From Ottelia alismoides (lineage: Eukaryota; Streptophyta; Magnoliopsida; Alismatales; Hydrocharitaceae), in NCBI GenBank assembly GCA_037367405.1, contig JAZKJV010011400.1:8492501-8556500 (forward strand): a DNA stretch of 64,000 bases, read 5' to 3'. Below are positions 17,345 to 26,931 of the stretch, in pieces (position 1 is the first letter of the stretch; each line of letters opens with the position of its first letter). The notes beneath the pieces were generated by a model. The model saw only the letters and a list, made by a program, of their open reading frames with translations. It was not told where the DNA came from and ran no database searches. The position numbers and the translations under genes were made by a program.

Positions 17345-19042
17345 ATGAGAATAACTGCAATCCCACAGATCTATCGCAATCTACGTCGCTGGCAAGAGAT
17401 TATTGTCATTCTACGACGTTATGGGCTAGCCGATTGGCTCAGTCAACTGAAAGTTGACTTTATTCGCGACTGGATCAAGGACGAACAAGGTATACCGCTG
17501 GCCAGTTACAGCCGCGAATCGCGTATTCGCATGGCGCTGACCGATTTGGGACCGACCTTTATCAAGCTGGGACAAGTGCTCAGCCTGCGTCCAGATACGA
17601 TTGGACCTTCGCTGGCAACCGAGCTGGCCCAGTTGCAATCTCAGGTGGCCGCCGACTCATTCGAAGCGATCAAGAATGTGGTCGAACTGGAGCTAGGCAA
17701 ACCGCTGGACGAAATCTTCCTGACCTTCAGCGAAAAACCGATCGCCTCGGCGTCGATTGGACAAGTCCACCTGGCCCAGTTGCTCGATGGTACCGAAGTG
17801 GTCGTCAAGGTCCAGCACGTCAACATTCAAGCCACTGTCCGCGAGGATTTAGAAGTGATGGCCGGCCTGGCGACGTTGGCCGAGCATTTGCCGGAATTGG
17901 CCGCCTGGAAACCGCGCACCCTGGTAGAGCAGCTTTCGAAATCTTTGCGACGCGAACTGAACTTTGCGCGCGAACTGCAGAACCTGCAATTGTTTGCTGG
18001 CCAATTACATGGATACAAGGAAGTCTGTATTCCGCGGCCATTTCCCAAGTACAGTACTCAGCGTGTGCTGACGATGGAGTTGCTCCAGGGTCGCGATGTC
18101 AGCGAATACTCCAAAGAAGCCAATATCCCTGAAGCAGCGCGGCAACGACTGGCCAGGCTAGCCGCCGAAGTCTATGTCGAAATGATTTTCATGATGGGTA
18201 CCTATCATGCCGATCCACATCCGGGCAACGTGCTGGTCATGCCCGATGGCAAACTGGGCTTGCTCGATTTCGGTATGTGCGGGCGTATCGATGATCGCCT
18301 GCGCGAGAACATCGAAGAGATGTTGATGGCAGTGCTCTCGCGCGATGCCTCGTTATTGACGTCGCTGATCAAACGCGTCGGCCGCATGCCGCCCAAGCTG
18401 GATGAAGCCAGTTTATCGATCGATGTGGCCGAATTGATTTCCACCTACGGATCGCAACCGCTGGCAAGCTTCGATTTGAGCGGCGCCCTGAATGATGTAA
18501 CCGATATCTTGCACCGTCATCAAATCACATTGCCCCCGCAGACCTCGCTGCTGATCAAGATGATGATCACGCTGGAAGGCACACTGCATTTGCTCTCGCC
18601 CAACTTCAGTCTGATCGAAGTCATGCAGCCATTCTTTCGCCGCATGTGGCTGCGCAGGCTGTCACCCAAGCGACAGGCCAAGCGAATGCGGCGCATTTAC
18701 TTCGAAGTCGAAAACCTGCTGGAAACCTTGCCCGGTCAAGTCAGCAACGTGATGCAACTGGTCCAGGAGGGAAAGCTGGATGTTCACTTGTCCCATCGCG
18801 GACTAAGTCCGTCGGTCAATCGGCTTGTCCTGGGATTGTTGGTCAGTTCACTCTTCTTGGGTTCTTCGGTCTTATTAGCCTTCCAAGTACCGCCGCTACT
18901 GTTCTTGAACGAAGGCTGGATGGGCATCCAAAAGCTGAGCCTCTTTGGAATCCTGGGCTATGCCTTCAGCACCCTGATCGGGCTGAGACTACTGCGGGCC
19001 ATCAGTCGCAGCGGCCACTTAGATCACGTCGACGCGGATTAG
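17345..19042 (+). CDS. ubiB: ABC1/UbiB atypical kinase
   Basis: 565 residues from the ATG at 17345 (MRITAIPQIYRNLRRW). An upstream in-frame extension to 17264 has poor composition and is left out. Family motifs appear in order: FIKLGQVLSLRPD (the KxGQ inhibitory loop), PIASASIGQVHLAQL (the Ala-rich loop replacing the glycine loop), VVVKVQ with the catalytic lysine, ELNFARELQN, HADPHPGNVLV and LLDFGMCG. Two C-terminal membrane helices (about residues 495-545) anchor it. UbiB proteins bind ATP and support ubiquinone or menaquinone-linked lipid handling. Family certain; the exact quinone role is inferred. Confidence 0.88.
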   Translation: MRITAIPQIYRNLRRWQEIIVILRRYGLADWLSQLKVDFIRDWIKDEQGIPLASYSRESRIRMALTDLGPTFIKLGQVLSLRPDTIGPSLATELAQLQSQVAADSFEAIKNVVELELGKPLDEIFLTFSEKPIASASIGQVHLAQLLDGTEVVVKVQHVNIQATVREDLEVMAGLATLAEHLPELAAWKPRTLVEQLSKSLRRELNFARELQNLQLFAGQLHGYKEVCIPRPFPKYSTQRVLTMELLQGRDVSEYSKEANIPEAARQRLARLAAEVYVEMIFMMGTYHADPHPGNVLVMPDGKLGLLDFGMCGRIDDRLRENIEEMLMAVLSRDASLLTSLIKRVGRMPPKLDEASLSIDVAELISTYGSQPLASFDLSGALNDVTDILHRHQITLPPQTSLLIKMMITLEGTLHLLSPNFSLIEVMQPFFRRMWLRRLSPKRQAKRMRRIYFEVENLLETLPGQVSNVMQLVQEGKLDVHLSHRGLSPSVNRLVLGLLVSSLFLGSSVLLAFQVPPLLFLNEGWMGIQKLSLFGILGYAFSTLIGLRLLRAISRSGHLDHVDAD

Positions 19043-19125
19043 GCCGTAGCCACCCGTAGCCACCATCGCCAGATGGTGGACGCAGTAGCTAACGTCTTCC
19101 ACCACTTGGCAGCGGTGGTTACGGG
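19043..19125. repeat. Family 1 hairpin, truncated copy
   Basis: GTAGCCACCATCGCCAGATGGTGG (hairpin arms 19060-19066 and 19073-19079) is followed by CCACCACTTGGCAGCGGTGG. It starts directly after the UbiB stop. Relative to other copies the stem pairs have changed on both sides (CCACCAT/ATGGTGG instead of CCACCGC/GCGGTGG). Confidence 0.75.
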
Positions 19126-19126
19126 G

Positions 19127-19453
19127 CTATCCGAGGATATCCAGTTGGCCGGGCGGTTCGGGCTCTTTTACGGGCAGGCCGCTGGGTTTGGATTCGGAGG
19201 GCGTGCTGGCGTTCGGTTCGCGGGGCTGGGGCTTGTTCATGCGTCCATACATGCCGCCTTCGGCATCGCGATCGGCGCTGGATTCTTCGCTGCGAGCAAC
19301 TTGAGCTAGAGCGTTCTGAGGGACCATGGCAGTCGCTTCAGCCGTGCTGGGCGCGCTGGCTCGATCTTTACTGGATGCTTGAGAAACATTGCCAGCGGCG
19401 CTGGCAGCGGCAACAGTCGGCGGTATCTGCATGCTCGAAGCTCCCAAAGGCAC
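19127..19453 (-). CDS. Low-complexity Ala/Ser/Pro/Glu-rich protein, uncertain
   Basis: A frame of about 108 codons directly downstream of the AsmA-like gene (9-base gap). GTG at 19453 or ATG at 19432 could start it. Composition is Ala/Ser-rich, then Pro/Glu-rich (KEPEPPGQLDILG at the end), with a Met/Arg stretch GGMYGRMNKPQPRE. No domain. The close spacing and codon composition favour translation as the last gene of the minus-strand run, but low-complexity GC-rich frames can be spurious. Confidence 0.4.
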   Translation of the reverse strand: MPLGASSMQIPPTVAAASAAGNVSQASSKDRASAPSTAEATAMVPQNALAQVARSEESSADRDAEGGMYGRMNKPQPREPNASTPSESKPSGLPVKEPEPPGQLDILG

Positions 19454-19461
19454 GAGTCCAA

Positions 19462-22400
19462 TTAACGGCGCAGACGCTCCAGGATTCCTTGGGGTGCTCG
19501 GGGGGTAGTCTCTTCGTTGCTGGCAATCTTGTCCGGGAATATCTGCGATAACATGGCCAGTTGTGGAATGGAACGCTTGCCAATCTGTGGATTGTCAATC
19601 GTGCCAGTGACTGGAATGAACATGAACGGCGCGTAGGGAGTATCTGCGATCAGCGGTGTCAACACGCTGGACACTGGCACGCGGCCGCCTACATAACTAT
19701 ATAGCTCAAGGTTCAGCTCTTTGCGAAAGTTAGTATATCCGGTCCCGCGCAGGCTCAGCAAATCACCGTCGCACTTTAGCTCCAGTGGAATGCGATCACC
19801 ATCGATACTGAAGACAACGTCGGCCGTATGAAAGGCAGCCTTGTCAGTCGGAGTAACGGAAAGTGCCCGCAATACGCGGATCATGGTCGGCAGTTGATAA
19901 AGCTGCGCATCCCGCAAATGCAGAGCCCCCGAGCCGCTGTAGGTTTGGGGTTCCCAGGGTACACCAGCCAGGGCTAGTTCCATGCTGCACTGGGCGTCGG
20001 TTGGAGCGCTGGCGGCACCCAGGTCCTGCAGCATGCAACGGAAATCGGCATCCACAAGCTTGGCATTCAGATGGAAACGCCCGGTATCCAGTTGCCCACT
20101 GCCCGAAGCGGTGAGCGTACCGGCCAGTGCCGAAGCCGTTATCTCTGTGGGCGGACTGGTTCCAGAAGCGAAGCGTGTGGCGGTATCTGCGCCGAACAGC
20201 AACTGGCTGCCCGTAACAGCAAATGGGCCGCGTACGTCGGTTACCGGAACTCCACGCAAACTCAGCGCGGCGATATCCAACCACCCGCGAGCCACCAGTT
20301 CGGTTGGCGAGCGTCGACCGACTATTTGTACCGTCCCACGAACTCCATCGACCGTTTTGCCATCGCCCAGTTGCACCTCTTCCAGTTCCAACTGCATCTT
20401 GATGTCAGTTGTGGGCGCTGTCACGCCATCGATGGGCAATTCAAAATTCGATTCACCGCTGACATTAATCGGCCCGCGCATATCCAATTTAGCCAAGCCT
20501 TGGCTGATCGAATCGGGCAGCGCTCGCAGCAGTTGACTATCGACCATCACGCGAGAGCCGGGTGACCAGTTGACTGTCCCCGCCCAATTGCCGGCCTTGT
20601 TCTTCTGGCAGGCAGCTCGAATCTTGATGTCGCAGTTGTTGTTTCTGGCTGAAGCTTGCGAGATCACCAGGTTGCCTGGCGTGTATTTCAAATCACAAGT
20701 CACATCGCTCAGCAATGATGGGAAGGATTTGGGATGCAGTCGTAAACTCTGACCACTGCCGGTGCCGCTGTGGAGATCTTCATGCAGCGTTACCTCGACA
20801 TCAACTTGCGATTGTCCGGCGGCCCTCACGATTTGAACATCGGCCCGATCGATACTGCCACTGGGCTGCAGTTGGTCCCAGATCTGCCGGGCGTCATCAG
20901 GTAGCGCCCGCTTGAGTTCGTCTTCCATCGGCAAGCCGTGAGCGCTGAAGACGAGATTAAACGGGATGCTCGTATTGCGCAGCTCTTGCCAGCCACCGTT
21001 GCACTGAATCCGGCCGCTATCGTTCCAGCCTTCGAAGCCAACCAGCCGCCACTGATCATCTTCAGCTTCGATGCGTCCGCGTATGCGATGCAGAGGATAG
21101 CGGAAGCCTTGATACAGCAAACTGCTTTCCGCCACGCTGATCACCAGGTCCTTGTGCCAGTAGTTGGCTTCGCCGTATTTGCGACGAAAGACAGCTTTTT
21201 CTACTTTGAAGGTACCGGTTGGTTCCAGCGAGCGCACAAAGCGTTCCACCGCGCTGGTCGACTGGCCGCGCACGGTCAGCGCGCTGAGGGCTTTCTCGTC
21301 GATCGTGATCGGGCCATCGCATTGAATATTCAAGTCGCCATACCACTCTTCTTGAATGCGCTGAAAGCTCAAATTCCCGATCACGCTTTCACCGCCGGCC
21401 TTGCCACGCAAATCGCGTCCGACCAATCGATCCGGTTGAATCGTGATGTGACCTTGAACGTGGTTCAACGGATAGGGAAACAACCAACATTCCAGTTCCA
21501 CATCGCGGCAATACACATGAATTTGCGGAGTCCATTTGGTCCCATCGGATTTCAGGGTGAGCTGCGCATCGACGGTCCCTGAGGGTTGCACTCGATCCCA
21601 ATAGGATTGCCACTTGGGAGTCAGGGCGCGATACAGCCGACTGTCCAGTTGCAGGTCAGTGGCCGTAACTTGCATGTGCACGGGCGACTGAGGATGAAAG
21701 CCGTAGATATCGGAATTCAATGCACAGGTTGCCTGACCGCTCTTGGCCTTGACGTCACGGAGCTTCAACGACTGATTGTCACAAAAGAAGTCGCCACTTA
21801 AATCATCCAGCGGATAAGGCAAGCGAGGTACGATCAATCGCCCTTGGAACAGTTTGCCCCCGACGCGGAATTTCCAGGGGGCTTGAGCGGCTTCGCGCTC
21901 GATGTGCACGCGGGCGGATGCCTTGCAACTGAGACCCGATAGCTGTGCCAAAGGCTGCGCCAGATCTGGCGGCAGTTTATCGACCAGGTTGGAAGAAAAA
22001 TCCAGGCTGGCCACCAGGCCGCTTAACACCACGCGGCCGTTCGCGCGATTGAGCGAACCTTCCAGCGTCACAGTTTCCAAGGTCCCACTACTGCGGGCGG
22101 TAAACTTGCCTTCCAGTAAACGCATTGGCATGGCGTCGTGCATCAGCGTCATCGGTGAGCGCGGGTTGGTCTGCCGCGCATTACCGCCCACTGCGTTACC
22201 TTCGCTGACAGGGTTTACGGCAGCGGCTACCTTGGGCTGCAGGAACTCCAGATCGTCGATCGGTTGAATCAAGCGGCCTTCGCCACAACCACCGTTGATG
22301 TCATGGATCACAATCGGAGCTTCGGCATCGCGATCACCGCGATGCAAACGCAAATCACCTTGATACAAGATGACGCGCGGGGTCACCTGGCCAGGCTTGC

Positions 22401-22854
22401 ACTTGGCATTGAGCGCCATCAGCGACCAGGTACCGTCGGATAACTTCCACAGGTCGGCTTGTGGCCGAAACAGTTCAATGCGATGCACGGCCACACGTTC
22501 TTGAATGACGTGCGCGATATCCAAGTCCCCGGTCAGTTCGACGCGTTCCACAGCCAGTATTTGACGCAAGCGCTGATTGTCTTTGGCGGCAACTTTCAGC
22601 CCATGCACAGCAATCTTGTTGGTGCTTTCGATCGACACCCGCTCGATCTTGAAGCGAGCCTGAGGAAACGTTTCGGCCAGGCGTTTCAAGACGGCGATTC
22701 GCAGTTCGCGTTCGACGCGCCTCTCAAACGCGCGATAACAAAGAATAGCAGCCAGCGCGGCCAACAACACGATCAGCCCAACCGCGCTCGATGTCGAAGA
22801 TCGACGCGCAGCCTGCCTCTGATCAGCCGCTGGTGATGCCGCTTGTGGCTTCAA
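19462..22854 (-). CDS. Giant AsmA/TamB-like membrane-anchored protein (1130 aa)
   Basis: One N-terminal membrane anchor (about residues 24-43, VGLIVLLAALAAILCYRAF) is followed by over 1000 residues of repeating beta-strand units with little charge clustering, the pattern of AsmA/DUF3971/TamB-type bridge proteins. The C-terminal block GGRVPVSSVLTPLI then TGTIDNPQIGKR matches the end of AsmA-like domains. In other bacteria such proteins span the periplasm and move phospholipids or assemble outer-membrane proteins. The start overlaps the upstream glycosyltransferase by 32 bp, so they are likely co-transcribed. A second giant of the same kind is at 36162-39683. Confidence 0.75.
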   Translation of the reverse strand: MKPQAASPAADQRQAARRSSTSSAVGLIVLLAALAAILCYRAFERRVERELRIAVLKRLAETFPQARFKIERVSIESTNKIAVHGLKVAAKDNQRLRQILAVERVELTGDLDIAHVIQERVAVHRIELFRPQADLWKLSDGTWSLMALNAKCKPGQVTPRVILYQGDLRLHRGDRDAEAPIVIHDINGGCGEGRLIQPIDDLEFLQPKVAAAVNPVSEGNAVGGNARQTNPRSPMTLMHDAMPMRLLEGKFTARSSGTLETVTLEGSLNRANGRVVLSGLVASLDFSSNLVDKLPPDLAQPLAQLSGLSCKASARVHIEREAAQAPWKFRVGGKLFQGRLIVPRLPYPLDDLSGDFFCDNQSLKLRDVKAKSGQATCALNSDIYGFHPQSPVHMQVTATDLQLDSRLYRALTPKWQSYWDRVQPSGTVDAQLTLKSDGTKWTPQIHVYCRDVELECWLFPYPLNHVQGHITIQPDRLVGRDLRGKAGGESVIGNLSFQRIQEEWYGDLNIQCDGPITIDEKALSALTVRGQSTSAVERFVRSLEPTGTFKVEKAVFRRKYGEANYWHKDLVISVAESSLLYQGFRYPLHRIRGRIEAEDDQWRLVGFEGWNDSGRIQCNGGWQELRNTSIPFNLVFSAHGLPMEDELKRALPDDARQIWDQLQPSGSIDRADVQIVRAAGQSQVDVEVTLHEDLHSGTGSGQSLRLHPKSFPSLLSDVTCDLKYTPGNLVISQASARNNNCDIKIRAACQKNKAGNWAGTVNWSPGSRVMVDSQLLRALPDSISQGLAKLDMRGPINVSGESNFELPIDGVTAPTTDIKMQLELEEVQLGDGKTVDGVRGTVQIVGRRSPTELVARGWLDIAALSLRGVPVTDVRGPFAVTGSQLLFGADTATRFASGTSPPTEITASALAGTLTASGSGQLDTGRFHLNAKLVDADFRCMLQDLGAASAPTDAQCSMELALAGVPWEPQTYSGSGALHLRDAQLYQLPTMIRVLRALSVTPTDKAAFHTADVVFSIDGDRIPLELKCDGDLLSLRGTGYTNFRKELNLELYSYVGGRVPVSSVLTPLIADTPYAPFMFIPVTGTIDNPQIGKRSIPQLAMLSQIFPDKIASNEETTPRAPQGILERLRR

Positions 22855-24298
22855 TCGATTGGCTTCCGTGCCGGATCGTTCCAGGCTTGAAATTCAGTAA
22901 ATTAAATTGATGGTTCATGCAGGCCAGACCAGCCAGCGCCGATAAGACTAATACAGCCGGCTCGCGGTAGCGGATCGAACCTACAAATACCATGTGCAAC
23001 AAGGTGAAGTAAACCGTCGGTGCCCAGACCAGCGCCAGGGACCAGCCCACCAGAACTCGCTGCTGCCAGTTCTCTGCGCTTGCCCACAACTGCCGACTGC
23101 CCCAAGCTGCCAAGGCCAGGATGCCGAAACATCCCAGCGTCAAAGCGACCTTCAAACCGCTTGAGCCCATCTGCCCTGCGCCCGGCCATACACTCCAGGT
23201 CCGTGCGAACTTTACCAAAGATAGCTCAATTGCCCCAGAGATGTTTTTGCCGGCCCAGTCGAGGGCCGCGCGCTGCATGCTAGCATTGAGTCGATACTCA
23301 AAACTGCTGTGTTTCTGCAGGTTCTCAGCCTGATTCTGGGCAGTCAGCCCCAATTGACTGTCCTGGCTGCGTTGCGCATGGATAAACTGCTCGACGAATT
23401 GCATGTTTTCGTCGCTGCCACCGCTAGCCCCAGCGTGCAGGCCATCGTAGAGACTGGCGCCCACCTGCAAAGTGGTGGGCACCCAGCGGGCCGTGAGCAG
23501 CCAATTGCGATACCACCAGGGAGCCATCACGACGATGCAACCGAACGCCAGAATGGTCAAGACTGCCAGGTGGTAGCCACGACGCCGCGTCAGCAGCAAT
23601 ATCACCACCGACGCCAACGGCATGAACAGTAACCAACTGGGCCGCGCCAGAATAGCCAGCCCACTGGTCATCCCGGCCAGGAAAGTCGAGCCCACAATCT
23701 CGCGAACATGAGCTGCGCGAAATGTCCGTTGCCACCCCAGGATTGTCAGCAGCATCAGCGGGCAGAACACTGCTTCGCTGAGAATGACAATGCTCATGCC
23801 GATGGCCCCTGGATAAATCGCGGCCAACAAACCAGCCAAGATTTCGGGCCACCAGTTCGCCTCACCCCGCGCGTAGCTTGGGCACTCTTGCCCGAGAGCC
23901 GAATTCTCATTTGCGTCGCTCTTCACCGAGACCAGGCTGATCAACTGCCTGGTCAATCGCATCACCAGGTACACAGCCCAAGTACCCATGAGGCAACCCA
24001 TGAGGCGTGCCCAATAAATGCCGGTGCTGCGATCGTCAATGAGCGTGAATGGGGCAAGCAGCATCGGATAAACGGGCGCGCGAAAGATGCTCGCGTCCGG
24101 GCTGCCATACTGATAGGGCTGAGCACGAGCAATCTGGCCGGCCAAGACCCAGTAACTATCGCTATCGCCCAGACGTAATGTTTGGCCTCCAGCCAGCGTA
24201 TCGCGATGCCACTTGGTCGCCGCAGCGATACGTACGCTCAGCGCTAATAGCAGAATCATCAGGATGGCCAGAGCACGGGCGTTGCGTTTGGTCACCAT
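22823..24298 (-). CDS. GT39/ArnT-like membrane glycosyltransferase
   Basis: 491 residues with about ten membrane helices. After the first helix comes LGDSDSYWVLAGQI, matching the acidic loop (DE/DD-type) that binds the polyprenyl-phosphate sugar in GT-C enzymes, then IFRAPVYPMLLAPFTL, the PPL-like block of the PMT/ArnT family. The C-terminal HMVFVGSIRYREPAVLVLSAL is also typical of this family. It would transfer sugar from a lipid carrier to an envelope acceptor; donor and acceptor are unknown. It sits 20 bp after trmB and overlaps the AsmA-like gene. Confidence 0.75.
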   Translation of the reverse strand: MVTKRNARALAILMILLLALSVRIAAATKWHRDTLAGGQTLRLGDSDSYWVLAGQIARAQPYQYGSPDASIFRAPVYPMLLAPFTLIDDRSTGIYWARLMGCLMGTWAVYLVMRLTRQLISLVSVKSDANENSALGQECPSYARGEANWWPEILAGLLAAIYPGAIGMSIVILSEAVFCPLMLLTILGWQRTFRAAHVREIVGSTFLAGMTSGLAILARPSWLLFMPLASVVILLLTRRRGYHLAVLTILAFGCIVVMAPWWYRNWLLTARWVPTTLQVGASLYDGLHAGASGGSDENMQFVEQFIHAQRSQDSQLGLTAQNQAENLQKHSSFEYRLNASMQRAALDWAGKNISGAIELSLVKFARTWSVWPGAGQMGSSGLKVALTLGCFGILALAAWGSRQLWASAENWQQRVLVGWSLALVWAPTVYFTLLHMVFVGSIRYREPAVLVLSALAGLACMNHQFNLLNFKPGTIRHGSQSIEATSGITSG

Positions 24299-24318
24299 CG
24301 TGACTGGTCACCAGTGGT

Positions 24319-24954
24319 TTAGACGAGAGGTTTATCAAAGATAGCCCGATAGATCGGTTGAGCATTGCGCCGCGCGCGACGTTCGAAATGCGTAGTGTAA
24401 TCCAGGTCATGAGTGGCCGGGCGTTCGGGCACATAGCGTGGACCAGTCAGAGACAGTTTGTCGATGACATGACCACATATCAATTCATAATAATCGAGTA
24501 CGTCGGTCCAGAAATGAAATGCGCCACCGGGCACCAGAATGCGCTGGATGGCCAGCAGAGTATCGTCGTTCAGCACGCGACGTTTCTTGTGTTTGCGTCG
24601 CCACCATGGATCCGGGAAGTAAACATGCGCGGCCACCACGCTGGCGTCAGGCACCACCTCCAACAAGAAAGCTTCAGCATCACCGCGCAGCATTTGCGAA
24701 TTGGTGCGCTGCGCTCGCGCCAGACGCTCGGCAGCCCGATTGGCAAACTTGCCCGATAACTCGATACCGATAAAGTGATGAGTCGGTCGAAGCGCAGCAG
24801 CTTGTTGCAGGAACAAACCTTTGCCCGAGCCAATCTCCAATTCGATTGGGCCGCCTGCTGGTTGGGCGCGCGCAACGAGATCAGCCCAGCTCATCGGCTG
24901 GGTGAACAAATCCGTAGCCCGACAATCCATGCCGGCCGAATCACTCTGGCTCAT
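24319..24954 (-). CDS. trmB: tRNA (guanine-N7-)-methyltransferase
   Basis: 211 residues. TrmB signatures are clear: ELEIGSGKGLFL (SAM-binding motif I), FIGIELSGKFANRAAERL, VYFPDPWWRRKHKKRRV (the FPDPW[PH]K.RH.KRR block), FHFWTDVLDYY, and a C-terminal TTHFERRARR (the T.[FY]E block). It transfers a methyl group from SAM to N7 of G46 in the tRNA variable loop (EC 2.1.1.33). Length fits the family. The N-terminal 35 residues are not conserved. It is part of the minus-strand run, 51 bp after the duplicated membrane-protein gene. Confidence 0.92.
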   Translation of the reverse strand: MSQSDSAGMDCRATDLFTQPMSWADLVARAQPAGGPIELEIGSGKGLFLQQAAALRPTHHFIGIELSGKFANRAAERLARAQRTNSQMLRGDAEAFLLEVVPDASVVAAHVYFPDPWWRRKHKKRRVLNDDTLLAIQRILVPGGAFHFWTDVLDYYELICGHVIDKLSLTGPRYVPERPATHDLDYTTHFERRARRNAQPIYRAIFDKPLV

Positions 24955-25005
24955 ACGCTCTCGACTACTGTGCGACTGTAAAAAACTTGTCGTTGAATGA
25001 CCAGG

Positions 25006-26664
25006 TTATCTGGCAGGGGCCGCATGAGGCGCTGGACCATGCTGGGCTTTGGGGGCGGTGATCAGCACCGTGATCGCCCCCAGGATGACAACTGCCAGGC
25101 TGATCCAAAACATGGTCTTAACATCAGCCCACGTTCCCGCTTCGGTCAAACTGATAAAGGTATTGATCACTGGGGCAAAACCAAACACCAGCGGCATGAC
25201 ATAGATTGGCTTACCACCGGAGTTAAATGCCAGGATGATCCCCAGTGCACCGATGGCACCGGCCGCACCGGCCACTACCGACCAAAACAGTCCCATGCCC
25301 GTCCAAGCACCTTGGCTGATGGTTGGATTGGTGTTGAGCAAGATCAACGGCGCGGCCACCGCAATGATGAAGTAAGCGATACCTACGCATGCAAATGGGC
25401 GCAAGCGACTGCCGCCCATCTTCATCTGTCCTTGATGCAACATGGGACCATACGAACCCCAGCAGAGAGCTGCCATCAGAATTGACAACGCAATCATGCC
25501 ATAATTGGGCGCGCTGGTGCTGGCCGTATGGTCTTTGTGAGCCGTTTCACCTTCGTCGCTCGAAGTGGAGTGTTCATCGGCTAACCGAGTTGCAACCAGC
25601 TTGACGGTTCTGGCCACTCGCGCCTGTTGATCGCTTTCAGGATTAGGTACCGCCGGCGGCAACTCTGGCTGCGCAGGTTTCGGTTCTTCTGGTTTCGGTT
25701 CTTCTGGTTTCGGTTCTGCGGGTTTCGGTTCTGCTGGTTTCGGTTCAGCCGCAGGCTGCGCAGGGGCAGGCGCGGCTGGTTCTTTCGTTTCAGGATTCTC
25801 GACTGCAGGTGGAAGTTCGGTAGGTGTCGGAGCAGGCGCAGGTTCGGTGGGCGCAGTAGGAGCAGGCGCATCGGGCGCGGGAGTTGGCTGGCTCTCGGGC
25901 GTTACGACCGGTTCGGGCGCCGGTGGGACGCCCTCGGCAGGTCGCTCGGCCCAGGCTACTGGGGCCGCGGGAGGAGCCACTACCGCAGGTGGTGTGGTTG
26001 GAACTGTCGGCTGAGCAACTGCTTCAGGCTTAGGTGCTTCAGGCTTAGCCACTGTTTCAGGCTTGGCTTCCGCAGGCTTGGCTTCCGCAGGCTTGGTTGC
26101 TTCAGGCTTGGTTGCTTGAGGTGGAGTTGCTTCAGGCTGTGAAGATGGAATTTCGGTAGGCTGATCAGCCGCGGCTGCGTGGGCCAGTTGAGCAGCAGGC
26201 TTAACTGGTGGCTTGAAGTACAGCACGCCGCCGGCTCCCAAGGCTGCGGCCACGATGCCGGTGACAAAGATCGGGCTGATCTTGTTCAGCGTGCCACCCA
26301 TCCAAGCGGTCACTAGCGTATTGACGATCGGTGCAAAACCAAACACCAACGGCATGACATAGACCGGGTTGCCTTTGAAAACCAACGCCAGAATGATGCC
26401 CAGGGCTCCGATGGCCCCTACTGAACCAGCGACGATCGAGTAGGTGGTACCCAGGAACGTCCAACGACCTTTTTCACCTTTGGTGCGGAGGATCCAGAAC
26501 GGCACGACAACCGCAATGAAGAAGTATGCCAGGCCCACGCCTACAAACGCCTTCAATCCGTCGTGCCCCATGGCGGTTGTCCCATACCGCAGCAGCGGAC
26601 CGTACGCTCCCCAAGAAAGGAAGGTTAGCGCGGTAAAGAGCAGCACAAATGCCAAGCCTTGCAT
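25006..26664 (-). CDS. Duplicated transporter-like membrane protein with Pro/Ala/Glu linker
   Basis: The ATG at 26664 (MQGLAFVLLFTALTFLSWGA) is preferred. A longer frame to 26889 adds 75 basic, proline-rich residues ahead of a membrane helix and has no support. About 552 residues form two homologous modules of five helices: the first has FLSWGAYGPLLRYG and VYVMPLVFGFAPIVNT, the second CWGSYGPMLHQG and IYVMPLVFGFAPVINT. Between them lies about 210 residues of PEPKPAEP-type repeats. The modules resemble DMT/EamA or ureide/GRP-type sugar permease halves. Topology and substrate are unknown. See findings. Confidence 0.65.
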   Translation of the reverse strand: MQGLAFVLLFTALTFLSWGAYGPLLRYGTTAMGHDGLKAFVGVGLAYFFIAVVVPFWILRTKGEKGRWTFLGTTYSIVAGSVGAIGALGIILALVFKGNPVYVMPLVFGFAPIVNTLVTAWMGGTLNKISPIFVTGIVAAALGAGGVLYFKPPVKPAAQLAHAAAADQPTEIPSSQPEATPPQATKPEATKPAEAKPAEAKPETVAKPEAPKPEAVAQPTVPTTPPAVVAPPAAPVAWAERPAEGVPPAPEPVVTPESQPTPAPDAPAPTAPTEPAPAPTPTELPPAVENPETKEPAAPAPAQPAAEPKPAEPKPAEPKPEEPKPEEPKPAQPELPPAVPNPESDQQARVARTVKLVATRLADEHSTSSDEGETAHKDHTASTSAPNYGMIALSILMAALCWGSYGPMLHQGQMKMGGSRLRPFACVGIAYFIIAVAAPLILLNTNPTISQGAWTGMGLFWSVVAGAAGAIGALGIILAFNSGGKPIYVMPLVFGFAPVINTFISLTEAGTWADVKTMFWISLAVVILGAITVLITAPKAQHGPAPHAAPAR

Positions 26665-26931
26665 GGATATTTCCAGGTGATTTTGTAGGGCGAACCTTTC
26701 GAGGCCGACCAGCGGCTGCGGTCGGCCGACCGGCGGTTCGGTCAGCCAAACCTCCAATTGTAGTCCGGCTGGCCGGATCGGAAAACGAGTGGCAAACTGC
26801 GGGGATTTGCCCTGTGGTATCTCTCTAATTACTATCGAGGGGTCATCAGCCCGACGCACGGGGCGGCGCGGCGGTGAGAAAGAGATCAACTAGATTGTTG
26901 CCAAACCAACATGACGAGGGAGACTTCGACG

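Noticed and set aside
25627..26142. Arg/Phe-rich frame opposite the linker repeats
   Set aside because: Produced by the antisense of the PEPKPAEP codons.
26665..26889. 75-residue extension of the duplicated membrane protein
   Set aside because: Arg/Pro-rich, not membrane-like, and no ribosome-binding site. The ATG at 26664 starts directly at the first helix.
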